Source of the DNA: Enterobacteriaceae bacterium UBA7338 | GTDB taxonomy: Bacteria > Pseudomonadota > Gammaproteobacteria > Enterobacterales > Enterobacteriaceae | Length of the DNA stretch: 64,000 nt | NCBI GenBank assembly: GCA_002480085.1 | Contig: DKPJ01000013.1 | Location: 1-64,000 of the forward strand | Direction: 5' to 3' | Translations under genes and position numbers: made by a program | The notes under the pieces: model-generated | What the model was told of the DNA's origin: nothing | What the model saw: only the letters and a program-made list of their open reading frames with translations | Database searches by the model: none | Part shown: positions 1 through 8,581 of the stretch, one piece after another | How the letters are laid out: each line of letters begins with the position of its first letter | Numbering within the stretch: the first letter of the stretch is position 1

Positions 1-128
1 AGGGACAAATCCGCCGGGAGCGGATTTGCACGTTGCGCAGCAACGGCCCGGAGGGCGGCGGGCAGGACGCCCGCCGCAGCTGCCAGGCATCAAACAAGCA
101 GAAGGCCATCCGGAAGGATGGCCTTTTT
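1..128 (+). terminator. rRNA operon terminator region (T1/T2 spacer and T2)
   Basis: The first bases match the spacer after the 5S gene of E. coli rrn operons: caaatccg/cggatttg arms at 6-28, a ggcgggc/gcccgcc hairpin around 58-75, then a perfect 10-bp stem at 102-111 and 116-125 with loop ggaa and a T-run at 124-128, which is the T2-type terminator. The 5S gene itself must lie just left of the window. In E. coli rrnA ends directly before mobB, so the position fits. The match is from memory of the rrnB terminator. Confidence 0.85.
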
Positions 129-146
129 GCGTTGCGGCAGACCGGC

Positions 147-225
147 GCCCGGTGGCGCTGCGCTTACCGGGCCTACAGACGGCACCTGTCCCCCGTAGGC
201 CGGGCAAACAGCGTGCCGCCCGGCG
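147..225. repeat. REP pair (BIME-like)
   Basis: Two oppositely oriented imperfect palindromes, at 147-176 (gcccggtggcg...) and 195-225 (gtaggccgggc...). They lie between the rrn terminator and the 3' end of mobB and share their core with about ten other intergenic copies in this window. Confidence 0.8.
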
Positions 226-227
226 TA

Positions 228-728
228 TTAACGCAACCACTGCTCTATAAAATCAGCTATCTCAGCTACGTCATTCAAGTCCAATACTGGCACTATAGTC
301 GCAAGCGTAACATCGCTGGCGATGGCAATAACGTTATCATCGATCTCCAGCTCCTCTAGCCGATGCCCGGCATCTGCCCGAAACAGCAGGATCTTCGCCA
401 CCGGCTCATGCTTGAACCCTTCTACCAGCACCAGATCTAATTTCGTGTGATCCATTCTGCTGGCCAGAAACGTTAAGTCTAACGGCGCCTCATCCGGCGT
501 TTCGGTCATCAAGGCCCACCGCTGCTGGCTGGCGACCAGAGTTTGCGCCGCACCCGCCTTACGTAACTCATAGCTATCCTTGCCGGGCTTATCGACATCC
601 ATATTATGGTGCGTATGCTTAATCAGGCCGGGACGGATGCCCCGTTCACAGAGAGCAGGGATCAGCTGCTTAAGCAGCGTGGTTTTCCCTGTACCGCTCC
701 ATGCGGCTATCGCCAGAATCGGCTTCAT
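228..728 (-). CDS. mobB: Molybdopterin-guanine dinucleotide biosynthesis adapter MobB
   Basis: MobB is a GTP-binding accessory protein that assists MobA in attaching GMP to molybdopterin. The 166-residue product carries a P-loop (WSGTGKTT) near residues 10-17, a conserved HTHH stretch around residue 38, and the VEGFKHE motif typical of the family. It is slightly shorter at the C terminus than the E. coli protein as I recall it. Its ATG overlaps the stop of mobA by 4 bp, so the two are translationally coupled. The cofactor made here is needed by FdoG encoded in the same window. Confidence 0.95.
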   Translation of the reverse strand: MKPILAIAAWSGTGKTTLLKQLIPALCERGIRPGLIKHTHHNMDVDKPGKDSYELRKAGAAQTLVASQQRWALMTETPDEAPLDLTFLASRMDHTKLDLVLVEGFKHEPVAKILLFRADAGHRLEELEIDDNVIAIASDVTLATIVPVLDLNDVAEIADFIEQWLR

Positions 729-1312
729 TTTTTCTCCTGCCTGCCGGTAAGACCGTCCGGCGTATTAATATTAATAAACGCCGACCGGCAATCGCTAAAG
801 TCCACGGCATGGCCTCCCACCTGGCGCATAAATACCATTACCCGCCGCTCGCCGGATGCCAGATAGGCCGCAAGCTGCGGTACTACCTGTCGATGAACCA
901 GCGCAATGGTGGGGTGATCGCGTTCTCCGTCCGTCACCCACACTACCGGCGCATCCTTACGCTCCGAGGCCAGTCTCGCTGCCAGATCGGGCGGTATGCC
1001 CGGCGTATCGCACGGACAAAACAGGAACCAGTCGGCTGCTGTCTGTTGCATAACGGCCAGCATACCGGCCAGCGGACCGGGAAAGCTGTCCAGCGTATCT
1101 TCAATGACAATCAGGCCGCTGGCCCGATAGCGATCGAGGTTGCGGTTAGCGCTTAACACAATACGGTCTACCTGCTTAGCCAGACGGCTTGCGACATGCT
1201 GCCAGAGCGGAATGCCGTTAAGCAGCAATAATCCTTTGTCTTCCCCGCCCATACGCGACGCTCTGCCGCCAGCCAGTACGACACCCGTCAGGTCCTGTCC
1301 ATTATTCACCAA
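725..1312 (-). CDS. mobA: Molybdenum cofactor guanylyltransferase MobA
   Basis: MobA transfers GMP from GTP to Mo-molybdopterin, giving the bis-MGD cofactor of molybdoenzymes. The 195-residue protein shows the nucleotidyltransferase signature LAGGRASRMGG-x-DKG at about residues 13-27 and a CPCDTP metal-binding motif near residue 100. It is the first gene of a two-gene unit with mobB. It is transcribed divergently from yihD, and the 67-bp gap between them must hold both promoters. Confidence 0.96.
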   Translation of the reverse strand: MVNNGQDLTGVVLAGGRASRMGGEDKGLLLLNGIPLWQHVASRLAKQVDRIVLSANRNLDRYRASGLIVIEDTLDSFPGPLAGMLAVMQQTAADWFLFCPCDTPGIPPDLAARLASERKDAPVVWVTDGERDHPTIALVHRQVVPQLAAYLASGERRVMVFMRQVGGHAVDFSDCRSAFININTPDGLTGRQEKK

Positions 1313-1379
1313 TATCGCCTCTTTTATTGTGGGTTTGACCCTGCTAACGTGTCTCTCTCAAGAGTAAGGAGTAGTGACC

Positions 1380-1649
1380 ATGAAATGTAAACGTCTGAAT
1401 GAAGTAATTGAACTCCTCCAGCCCGCCTGGCAAAAAGAGCCCGAGCTTAACCTGATGCAATTTTTGCAAAAACTGGCGCAGGAGTCAGGCTATGACGGTG
1501 AGCTAACCGATCTTTCTGACGATATCCTGATCTATCATCTTAAAATGCGTGACTCGGCAAAGGATGCGGTTATCCCCGGGATCCAGAAAGATTACGAAGA
1601 AGATTTCAAAACGGCCCTGCTGCGCGCCCGGGGCGTAATTAAAGAGTAA
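1380..1649 (+). CDS. yihD: YihD family protein (DUF1040)
   Basis: An 89-residue cytosolic protein nearly identical to E. coli YihD; the molecular function is not established. I take the ATG at 1380 rather than the in-frame GTG at 1374: an aaggag Shine-Dalgarno at 1366-1371 is spaced 8 nt from the ATG, and the protein then begins MKCKRLNE as in E. coli. It is predominantly charged, with no membrane segment. It lies alone ahead of srkA. Confidence 0.93.
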   Translation: MKCKRLNEVIELLQPAWQKEPELNLMQFLQKLAQESGYDGELTDLSDDILIYHLKMRDSAKDAVIPGIQKDYEEDFKTALLRARGVIKE

Positions 1650-1725
1650 AAGGTTGTAAGCGGTGCAACCGAATGCGCTACGAAATGATATCCTGAACTA
1701 TTCGTAGTAATTTCCGGATGATGGG

Positions 1726-2712
1726 ATGAACGACAACGCTTTTACTTTCCAGACGCTACACCCGGATACCATCATGGATGCGCTGTTTGAACAGGGGATC
1801 CGGGTGGATTCCGGTCTTACCCCGCTCAACAGTTACGAAAACCGTGTCTATCAGTTTCAGGACGAAGATCGCCGCCGCTACGTGGTGAAGTTTTACCGCC
1901 CGCAGCGCTGGTCGGCAGAGCAAATTCGTGAAGAACACCAGTTCGCCCATGAGCTGATGAACGATGAGGTACCGGTTGCGGCCCCGCTTGAGTTCAACGG
2001 CCAGACGCTGCTGACTCATCAGGGGTACTACTATGCCGTATTTCCCAGCCTCGGCGGTCGTCAGTTCGAAGCCGACAACCTGGATCAGATGGAGTGGGTG
2101 GCACGCTATCTTGGCCGCCTGCATCAAACCGGGCGTAAAACAACGTTCACCAGCCGCCCCTCTATCGACGTTAATGAGTATCTGATTGAGCCTCGTCACG
2201 TCTTTGAGAACTCGGCGCTTATCCCCTCGGGCCTGAAAGCCGCCTTCCTTAACGCCACGGACTCCCTTATCAAGGCGGTGATGGCGCAGTGGCATACGCG
2301 TTTCGATCTGCTGCGCCTGCATGGCGACTGCCATGCCGGGAATATTCTCTGGCGCGACGGGCCACTGTTTGTCGATCTCGACGATGCCCGTAACGGCCCG
2401 GCAGTTCAGGATCTGTGGATGCTGCTCAACGGCGACAAAGCCGAGCGGCGTATGCAGCTCGAGACGATTATCGAGGCCTATGAAGAGTTTAGCGAATTTA
2501 AAACCGATGAGATTGCGCTCATCGAACCTTTACGCGCCATGCGTATGGTCTATTATCTGGCATGGCTGATCCGCCGCTGGGACGATCCCGCATTCCCCAA
2601 AAATTTCCCGTGGCTGACCGGGGAAGACTATTGGCACAGGCAAACTCTGATCTTTATTGAGCAGGTTAAGGTTCTGCAAGAACCCCCTCTGCAACTTACG
2701 CCGATGTATTAA
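1726..2712 (+). CDS. srkA: Stress response kinase A (SrkA/YihE)
   Basis: SrkA is a cytoplasmic Ser/Thr kinase of the aminoglycoside-phosphotransferase fold that protects against stress-induced death downstream of Cpx signalling. At 328 residues it has the family's usual length. The Brenner-type motif HGDCHAGN near residue 200 supplies the catalytic Asp and Asn, and VDLDD about 16 residues later supplies the Mg-binding Asp. dsbA follows 27 bp downstream, as in the E. coli srkA-dsbA operon, which is induced by CpxR. I did not see a convincing CpxR box immediately upstream. Confidence 0.95.
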   Translation: MNDNAFTFQTLHPDTIMDALFEQGIRVDSGLTPLNSYENRVYQFQDEDRRRYVVKFYRPQRWSAEQIREEHQFAHELMNDEVPVAAPLEFNGQTLLTHQGYYYAVFPSLGGRQFEADNLDQMEWVARYLGRLHQTGRKTTFTSRPSIDVNEYLIEPRHVFENSALIPSGLKAAFLNATDSLIKAVMAQWHTRFDLLRLHGDCHAGNILWRDGPLFVDLDDARNGPAVQDLWMLLNGDKAERRMQLETIIEAYEEFSEFKTDEIALIEPLRAMRMVYYLAWLIRRWDDPAFPKNFPWLTGEDYWHRQTLIFIEQVKVLQEPPLQLTPMY

Positions 2713-2739
2713 TTTGACACTTTCAGGAGAGTATTAACC

Positions 2740-3363
2740 ATGAAGAAAATTTGGCTGGCGCTGGCAGGTCTCATTCTGGCATTTAGCGCATCTGCAGCTC
2801 AGTTCACCGAGGGGAAACAGTACATCGCCCTTGATAAGCCAGCGGTGGGAGAGCCGCAGGTGCTGGAGTTCTTCTCCTTCTACTGCCCACACTGCTACGA
2901 TTTTGAACGCGTATGGCACGTTTCTGACACGGTGAAACAGCAGCTGCCGGAAGGCACTAAGATGACCAAATACCACGTCGAATTTCTGGGCCCGCTGGGC
3001 AAAGATCTGACTCAGGCATGGGCTGTGGCGATGGCGCTGGGCGTAGAAGATAAGATCACCGCTCCGATGTTTGAAGCAGTGCAGAAGACCCAGACCGTCA
3101 CGACCGTAGCCGATATTCGCAAGGTGTTTGTTGATGCCGGTATTAAAGGCGAAGACTACGACGCCGCATGGAATAGCTTTGTGGTGAAATCCCTGGTTGC
3201 CCAGCAGGAGAAAGCCGCCGCCGATCTGCAATTGCAGGGCGTACCGGCCATGTTTGTTAACGGCAAATATCAGGTTAACCCGCAGGGAATGGATACCAGC
3301 AGCATGGACGTTTTCGTTCAGCAGTATGCTGCAACGGTAAAATACCTGGTTGGCCAGAAGTAA
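2740..3363 (+). CDS. dsbA: Thiol:disulfide interchange protein DsbA
   Basis: Periplasmic oxidase that introduces disulfides into secreted proteins and is reoxidised by DsbB. The first about 19 residues form a Sec signal peptide (MKKIWLALAG... ending ASA). The catalytic CPHC lies at residues 49-52 of the precursor and the cis-proline loop is GVPAMFV near residue 167. The 207-residue length is one less than E. coli. The ribosome site caggag is 12 nt before the ATG. An intrinsic terminator follows directly. Confidence 0.97.
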   Translation: MKKIWLALAGLILAFSASAAQFTEGKQYIALDKPAVGEPQVLEFFSFYCPHCYDFERVWHVSDTVKQQLPEGTKMTKYHVEFLGPLGKDLTQAWAVAMALGVEDKITAPMFEAVQKTQTVTTVADIRKVFVDAGIKGEDYDAAWNSFVVKSLVAQQEKAAADLQLQGVPAMFVNGKYQVNPQGMDTSSMDVFVQQYAATVKYLVGQK

Positions 3364-3367
3364 TCAT

Positions 3368-3393
3368 AAAGCCGGTCAATGACCGGCTTTTTT
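3368..3393 (+). terminator. srkA-dsbA intrinsic terminator
   Basis: Perfect 10-bp stem aaagccggtc/gaccggcttt (3368-3377, 3381-3390) with a 3-nt loop and a T-run to 3393, beginning 5 bp after the dsbA stop. Confidence 0.9.
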
Positions 3394-3775
3394 ATAGGTT
3401 TTGTGGTACGACATATTGATGTTGTTCAAAAACAGAGCGCCGGATGAATTAAGCGTGACTGACCGTCTGCCGTACCAATCAAACGCATGAGCAAAACCTT
3501 ATATCCACATGGAGTAAATTGCCGCTTAACAGACATAAGGATCGCGATCCTTTTTCTATCTATTTAATTTCAATAGATAAATAAAAAACCCCGTCAATAT
3601 TACATGGTCTATTATTTCTTCAGTAAAAAAGCATGCACAAAGTTATCCACAGGATAATAATGCGAACGATCGCGACGATCCGGAAATCTTTTCCACGAAT
3701 TACCGTGAAAAACTCAAGTTTTCGTCCGGTATGTGGCATCCTTTAACCATAAATTATTAAACAGGCACGGATATC
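3394..3775. other. dsbA-polA intergenic region, no gene seen
   Basis: This AT-rich gap has no ORF with coding character. It holds a 16-bp perfect palindrome aaggatcgcgatcctt (3537-3552) that runs into a short T-run, an 8-bp inverted repeat tatctatt/aatagata (3557-3564, 3572-3579), and a consensus DnaA box ttatccaca (3643-3651). The polA promoter must lie in the last 200 bp. E. coli has yihF and yihG at this position, and neither is present. Confidence 0.7.
3643..3651 (+). promoter_or_regulatory. Consensus DnaA box upstream of polA
   Basis: The 9-mer ttatccaca matches TTATNCACA exactly and lies 125 bp before the polA ATG. A single box of this kind occurs often by chance, so regulation of polA by DnaA is only inferred. 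Confidence 0.4.
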
Positions 3776-6562
3776 ATGGTTCAGATCCCAGAAAACCCGC
3801 TAATCCTCGTTGATGGCTCGTCATACCTCTATCGCGCTTATCACGCGTTCCCACCGCTGACCAACAGCGCGGGAGAGCCAACCGGCGCAATGTACGGGGT
3901 ACTGAACATGCTCAGAAGCTTGATCCTGCAGTACCAGCCCACGCATGCCGCCGTGGTGTTTGATGCCAAAGGGAAGACCTTCCGTGATGAGCTGTTTGAG
4001 CACTATAAATCGCACCGTCCGCCGATGCCTGACGATCTGCGCTCGCAGATCGAGCCGCTGCATGCAATGGTAAAAGCGATGGGCCTGCCGCTAATGGCCA
4101 TTTCCGGCGTTGAAGCGGATGACGTTATCGGTACGCTGGCGCTCGAGGCTGAAAAAATGGGTCGCCCGGTGCTGATCAGCACCGGTGATAAAGATATGGC
4201 CCAGCTGGTTACGCCGAACGTGACGCTGATTAACACCATGACCAACACCATTCTTGGTCCGGAAGAGGTGATCAACAAATATGGCGTGCCGCCTGAATTG
4301 ATCATCGATTTCCTTGCCCTGATGGGCGACTCCTCAGATAACATCCCCGGCGTGCCTGGCGTAGGTGAAAAAACGGCGCAGGCGCTGCTGCAAGGGCTGG
4401 GCGGTCTGGAAACGCTGTTTAGCGAGTCCGATAAGATTGCCAGCCTGAGCTTCCGTGGTGCAAAAACCATGGCGGCGAAGCTGGAGCAGAATAAAGAGGT
4501 TGCTCGCCTCTCCTATCAGCTGGCGACCATCAAGACCGACGTCGAGCTGGATCTCACCTGCGAACAGCTGACGGTACAGCAGCCAGCCGCAGACGAGCTA
4601 CTGAGCCTGTTTAAGCGATACGAATTTAAACGCTGGACGGCGGATGTCGAAGCGGGAACCTGGTTGCAGGGTAAAGGGGCGAAACCGGCCGCGAAGCCGC
4701 AGGCCGCTCCTGTGGTTGAGGTTGAAGACGATGAGCCTGCCACGCCGCTCTCCGCGGAGCACTACGTCACCGTTCTTGATGAGCCGACGCTGAACGAGTG
4801 GATTGCGCGACTGAAGAAGGCGCCGGTATTTGCCTTCGATACCGAAACGGACAGCCTGGACAATATCAGCGCTCAGCTGGTGGGCCTGTCGTTTGCTACC
4901 GAGCCGGGCCTCGCAGCCTACGTGCCGGTCGCACACGACTACCTGGATGCGCCGGAGCAGCTCTCCCGCGATCGGGTTCTGGAGCTGTTAAAGCCGATTC
5001 TGGAAGATGATAAGGCGCTGAAGGTGGGGCAGAACCTCAAGTTCGATCGTGGGATTCTGCAAAACTACGGTATTGAGCTGCGCGGCATCGCCTTTGACAC
5101 CATGCTCGAGTCCTACATTCTCGACAGCGTTGCCGGGCGTCACGATATGGACAGCCTCTCCGATCGCTGGCTGAAGCACCAGACCGTGACCTTTGAGCAG
5201 ATCGCCGGCAAGGGTAAGAACCAGCTGACCTTTAACCAGATCGCGCTGGAAGAGGCCGGACACTACGCGGCGGAAGATGCTGACGTCACGCTGCAGCTGC
5301 ATCTCAAGATGTGGCCAAAGCTGGAGAAACATGCCGGTCCGCTGAATATTTTCCAGAACATTGAGATGCCGCTGGTGCCGGTGCTCTCCCGCATCGAGCG
5401 TAACGGGGTGAAGATCGATCCGGCGGTGCTGCATAAGCACTCTGGAGAGATCACTCTGCGTCTGGCCGAGCTGGAGAAAAAGGCCCATGAGATTGCCGGT
5501 GAGGCGTTTAACCTCTCCTCAACCAAACAGCTGCAGGTCATCCTGTTTGAGAAGCAGGGTATTAAGCCCCTGAAAAAGACGCCAGGCGGCGCGCCTTCAA
5601 CCTCAGAAGAGGTGCTAGAGGAGCTGGCGCTGGATTACCCGTTGCCAAAGGTCATTCTGGAGCATCGCGGCCTGTCGAAGCTGAAATCGACCTATACCGA
5701 TAAGCTGCCGCTGATGATCAATCCTAAAACCGGACGCGTGCACACCTCCTATCACCAGGCGGTCACCGCAACGGGACGGCTCTCATCCACCGATCCGAAC
5801 CTGCAGAACATCCCGGTGCGTAACGAGGAGGGACGGCGCATCCGCCAGGCGTTTATTGCGCCTGAGGATTACGTCATTGTCTCTGCGGACTATTCGCAGA
5901 TTGAGCTGCGCATCATGGCGCACCTGTCCCGCGACAAGGGCCTGCTCTCCGCCTTTGCCGAGGGCCAGGATATCCACCGCGCCACGGCGGCAGAGGTATT
6001 TGGTATGCCGCTGGAGAGCGTATCGAACGACCAGCGTCGCAGCGCGAAGGCAATCAACTTCGGTCTGATCTACGGCATGAGCGCGTTTGGTCTGTCGCGC
6101 CAGCTGAATATCCCGCGCAAAGAGTCGCAGCGTTATATGGATCTCTACTTTGAGCGCTATCCGGGCGTGCGTGAGTATATGGAGCGCACCCGGGCGCAGG
6201 CGAAAGAGCAGGGCTACGTTGAAACCTTAGAGGGGCGTCGCCTCTATCTACCGGATATCAAATCCAGTAACGCGGCGCGGCGGGCTGGCGCTGAGCGTGC
6301 GGCGATTAACGCCCCGATGCAGGGGACGGCGGCGGATATCATCAAGCGGGCCATGATCGCCGTGGATGCCTGGCTACAGGCGGAGCAGCCGCGCGTGCGT
6401 ATGATTATGCAGGTTCACGATGAACTGGTGTTTGAAGTGCACAAAGACGATCTGGAGCCGGTTTCGCAGAAGATCCATGAGCTGATGGAGAACAGCACCC
6501 AGCTGGATGTTCCGCTGCTGGTGGAGGTTGGCAGTGGGGCAAACTGGGATCTGGCGCACTAG
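3776..6562 (+). CDS. polA: DNA polymerase I
   Basis: Fills gaps during excision repair and removes RNA primers from Okazaki fragments. The 928 residues equal the E. coli length. Domains in order: 5'-3' nuclease (about 1-320, GDKDMAQL and GDSSDNIPGV), 3'-5' exonuclease (about 325-520, FDTETDSL supplies the catalytic Asp and Glu), and family A polymerase (from about 520). Polymerase motif A is SADYSQIELR, the O-helix is RRSAKAINFGLIYG, and motif C is VHDELVFEV. The proofreading residues are intact, unlike Taq-type enzymes. The start follows MVQIPENPLI as in E. coli. Confidence 0.98.
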   Translation: MVQIPENPLILVDGSSYLYRAYHAFPPLTNSAGEPTGAMYGVLNMLRSLILQYQPTHAAVVFDAKGKTFRDELFEHYKSHRPPMPDDLRSQIEPLHAMVKAMGLPLMAISGVEADDVIGTLALEAEKMGRPVLISTGDKDMAQLVTPNVTLINTMTNTILGPEEVINKYGVPPELIIDFLALMGDSSDNIPGVPGVGEKTAQALLQGLGGLETLFSESDKIASLSFRGAKTMAAKLEQNKEVARLSYQLATIKTDVELDLTCEQLTVQQPAADELLSLFKRYEFKRWTADVEAGTWLQGKGAKPAAKPQAAPVVEVEDDEPATPLSAEHYVTVLDEPTLNEWIARLKKAPVFAFDTETDSLDNISAQLVGLSFATEPGLAAYVPVAHDYLDAPEQLSRDRVLELLKPILEDDKALKVGQNLKFDRGILQNYGIELRGIAFDTMLESYILDSVAGRHDMDSLSDRWLKHQTVTFEQIAGKGKNQLTFNQIALEEAGHYAAEDADVTLQLHLKMWPKLEKHAGPLNIFQNIEMPLVPVLSRIERNGVKIDPAVLHKHSGEITLRLAELEKKAHEIAGEAFNLSSTKQLQVILFEKQGIKPLKKTPGGAPSTSEEVLEELALDYPLPKVILEHRGLSKLKSTYTDKLPLMINPKTGRVHTSYHQAVTATGRLSSTDPNLQNIPVRNEEGRRIRQAFIAPEDYVIVSADYSQIELRIMAHLSRDKGLLSAFAEGQDIHRATAAEVFGMPLESVSNDQRRSAKAINFGLIYGMSAFGLSRQLNIPRKESQRYMDLYFERYPGVREYMERTRAQAKEQGYVETLEGRRLYLPDIKSSNAARRAGAERAAINAPMQGTAADIIKRAMIAVDAWLQAEQPRVRMIMQVHDELVFEVHKDDLEPVSQKIHELMENSTQLDVPLLVEVGSGANWDLAH

Positions 6563-6672
6563 CCTTTGGCGTAATCGCGCAGTTTTATGTAAGTAAGCAA
6601 CATAAGATAGAGCTTTTTGTGATGATCATTAGAATTCCCTATGTAAAGAGTGAAAAAAAATTACAAAAAGCG

Positions 6673-6701
6673 TTTGTAACTGTCTAAAAAAAGAGTAGAG
6701 T
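6673..6701 (+). promoter_or_regulatory. spf promoter
   Basis: A -35 hexamer tttgta (6673-6678), a 17-bp spacer and a -10 hexamer tagagt (6696-6701) place initiation at 6709, the first base of Spot 42. In E. coli this promoter is repressed by CRP-cAMP; a half-site-like tgtgatgatca lies near 6617-6627. Confidence 0.65.
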
Positions 6702-6708
6702 TAAAGAC

Positions 6709-6817
6709 GTAGGGTACAGAGGTAAGATGTTCTATCTTTCAGACCTTTTACTTCACGTAATCGGATTTGGCTGAATATTTTAGCCGCCCCAGTCAGTAAT
6801 GACTGGGGCGTTTTTTA
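6709..6817 (+). ncRNA. spf: Spot 42 small RNA
   Basis: The 109-nt Hfq-dependent Spot 42 RNA base-pairs with mRNAs of secondary carbon metabolism such as galK and is repressed by CRP-cAMP. The sequence from gtagggtacagagg to the terminal hairpin (gccccagtca/tgactggggc) plus T-run looks essentially identical to E. coli as I remember it. Position between polA and the convergent engB is also conserved. Confidence 0.97.
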
Positions 6818-6822
6818 TTGGG

Positions 6823-7470
6823 TCACTCTTCAGATTCTGCTTCGGTTACCGGCGTCAAATCGCTAAACCAGCTATCCAGCTTCGCCCGCAGCTTGTCCAC
6901 GCCCAGCTTCTTCAGGGATGAAAACGCTTCAACCTGTACGTCACCGTTAAAGGCCAGTACCGCTTCACGCACCATATTCAGCTGCGACTTCCGCGCGCCG
7001 CTCGCCAGCTTATCGGCTTTGGTCAGCAGCACCAGCACCTGAATATTGCTCTCAACGGCCCACTGGATCATCTGCTGATCGAGATCCTTCAGCGGATGGC
7101 GAATATCCATTAGGATCACCACGCCCTGCAGGCACTGGCGCTTCTCCAGATACTCACCCAGCGCGCGCTGCCATTTGATCTTCATCTCTTCCGGGACTTC
7201 GGCGTAGCCGTAGCCGGGCAGGTCAACAAGACGTTTGCCGTCTGCCACTTCAAACAGGTTGATAAGCTGGGTACGGCCCGGCGTCTTGGAGGTACGCGCC
7301 AGGCTCTTCTGATGCGTCAGGGTATTCAGGGCGCTCGATTTACCCGCGTTGGAACGGCCAGCAAAGGCCACTTCTATTCCGGTATCGGCAGGCAAGTGGC
7401 GAATATCAGGCGCGCTGGTAACAAAGTGCGTCTGTTGATAATTCAAGTTAGTCAAAGCGGTCGTCTCCAT
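6823..7470 (-). CDS. engB: Ribosome biogenesis GTPase EngB (YsxC/YihA)
   Basis: Essential P-loop GTPase acting in assembly of the 50S ribosomal subunit. The 215-residue protein shows G1 GRSNAGKSS near residues 38-46, G3 DLPGYG, and G4 TKAD. The C-terminal tail is acidic. It converges on spf, ending a few bases past the Spot 42 terminator. Its upstream region is shared with csrC, which is divergent. Confidence 0.96.
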   Translation of the reverse strand: METTALTNLNYQQTHFVTSAPDIRHLPADTGIEVAFAGRSNAGKSSALNTLTHQKSLARTSKTPGRTQLINLFEVADGKRLVDLPGYGYAEVPEEMKIKWQRALGEYLEKRQCLQGVVILMDIRHPLKDLDQQMIQWAVESNIQVLVLLTKADKLASGARKSQLNMVREAVLAFNGDVQVEAFSSLKKLGVDKLRAKLDSWFSDLTPVTEAESEE

Positions 7471-7729
7471 AAGTAAAGCTTTGGGAGATTATACCTGAAC
7501 GCAGGAAAAAGGCGGCTTTTCTCGCCAAGCCCTTTTGCCAGCCCCACTGGCTATAGACTATGTAAGATATTGGCTACTCTACGCCTGCGATATTTCAGAG
7601 TAATTGCAGGTTTCGAAAAGAGTGAATTTCTTTTAAATCAAATAGTTGATTGATTAGAATTTTCTGAATTTAGCCTTTTATGCCTTTTTGCGTCTTGTCA
7701 CTTTTTTTGAACAAGGTAAAGTATTGTGC
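7471..7729. promoter_or_regulatory. engB-csrC divergent control region
   Basis: This AT-rich stretch has no ORF. A candidate csrC promoter is ttgtca (7695-7700) and taaagt (7717-7722) with a 16-bp spacer, giving a start near 7730. In E. coli csrC transcription depends on UvrY; I cannot assign the UvrY site by eye. Confidence 0.5.
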
Positions 7730-7973
7730 AAAGGCGAGGAGCGCCGGGGGATGTGACTTAAGGAAAAGGGGTCAGGAGCGCCAGGAGGCGAAGACGCTGG
7801 ATAGCCAGGATGGCAAACGTCAGGAGACGTGATACACAGGGAAATGGACCGCAACAGGGAACGTTCATGCTAAGGGATAAACAGGGCCGGTTGTAAGCAA
7901 ACACGGAATAGTTAACCCGCTGAGGGTGGGTGGTCAAGAAAAAAGGCGACAGTTTACTCTGTCGCCTTTTTTC
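7730..7973 (+). ncRNA. csrC: CsrC small RNA (CsrA antagonist)
   Basis: CsrC sequesters the translational regulator CsrA through repeated GGA motifs in hairpin loops. I count 13 GGA triplets between 7738 and 7910, including caggagcgccaggagg and gtcaggagac blocks matching E. coli CsrC. A strong terminator ggcgacag/ctgtcgcc (7945-7952, 7959-7966) with T-run ends it. Size about 244 nt and position between engB and yihI agree with E. coli. The 5' end is approximate. Confidence 0.92.
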
Positions 7974-8038
7974 TTTGCTTGCTTTCTGCTAGATTCCGCC
8001 GCAATTCTATACTGAATAAAACGGCTTAAAGACCAACT

Positions 8039-8557
8039 ATGATGAATAAACCCGCATCGGCTCCGCGTGGCAAAGGCCCCGCAAAATCGCGCCGTAAAAC
8101 ACGCGAAGAAATTAACCAGGAAGCACGCGATCGTAAGCGTGAGAAAAAGCATCGCGGTAATGCGGCAGGCAGCCGTGCGACCGGCAGCGATGCTGCATCC
8201 GGCTCCCGTGGCCAGAAGCAGCAAAAAGATCCCCGTATCGGCAGTAAAACCCCCGTACCGTTGGGCGTAACCGCTACTCCGGTCACCCGTCAGCACAAAC
8301 CCAAGAGCGAGAAACCTATGCTTTCACCGCAGGCTGAACTGGATTTGCTGGAAACTGATGAGCGCCTGGATGCGCTGCTGGAACGTCTGGAGGAGGGCGA
8401 TACCCTGAGCGCTGAAGATCAGGCGTGGGTAGACGCTAAACTGGACCGCATTGACGCGCTGATGCAGCAGCTCGGCCTCTCCTATGACGACGATGAAGAC
8501 GAAGAAGAGGAAGAGGAGAAAGAGGATATGATGCGCCTGCTCAAAGGCGGCAACTAA
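8039..8557 (+). CDS. yihI: Der GTPase-activating protein YihI
   Basis: YihI stimulates GTP hydrolysis by the ribosome-assembly GTPase Der and modulates 50S maturation. The 172-residue protein has a Lys/Arg-rich disordered N-terminal half, a central SPQAELDLLETDERLDALLERL helix region, and an Asp/Glu-rich stretch near residues 152-165. A second ATG at 8042 is equally possible as start and neither has a strong Shine-Dalgarno. It lies directly downstream of csrC. Confidence 0.94.
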   Translation: MMNKPASAPRGKGPAKSRRKTREEINQEARDRKREKKHRGNAAGSRATGSDAASGSRGQKQQKDPRIGSKTPVPLGVTATPVTRQHKPKSEKPMLSPQAELDLLETDERLDALLERLEEGDTLSAEDQAWVDAKLDRIDALMQQLGLSYDDDEDEEEEEEKEDMMRLLKGGN

Positions 8558-8581
8558 TCCCTGGACAACTCGCTTTACAGC

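Noticed and set aside
26..359. Short forward ORFs at the left edge
   Set aside because: They run across rRNA terminator hairpins, a REP and the end of mobB.
3643..3651. Replication origin suggested by the DnaA box
   Set aside because: Single box, no AT-rich 13-mers or box cluster, and no mioC, gidA or dnaA neighbours.
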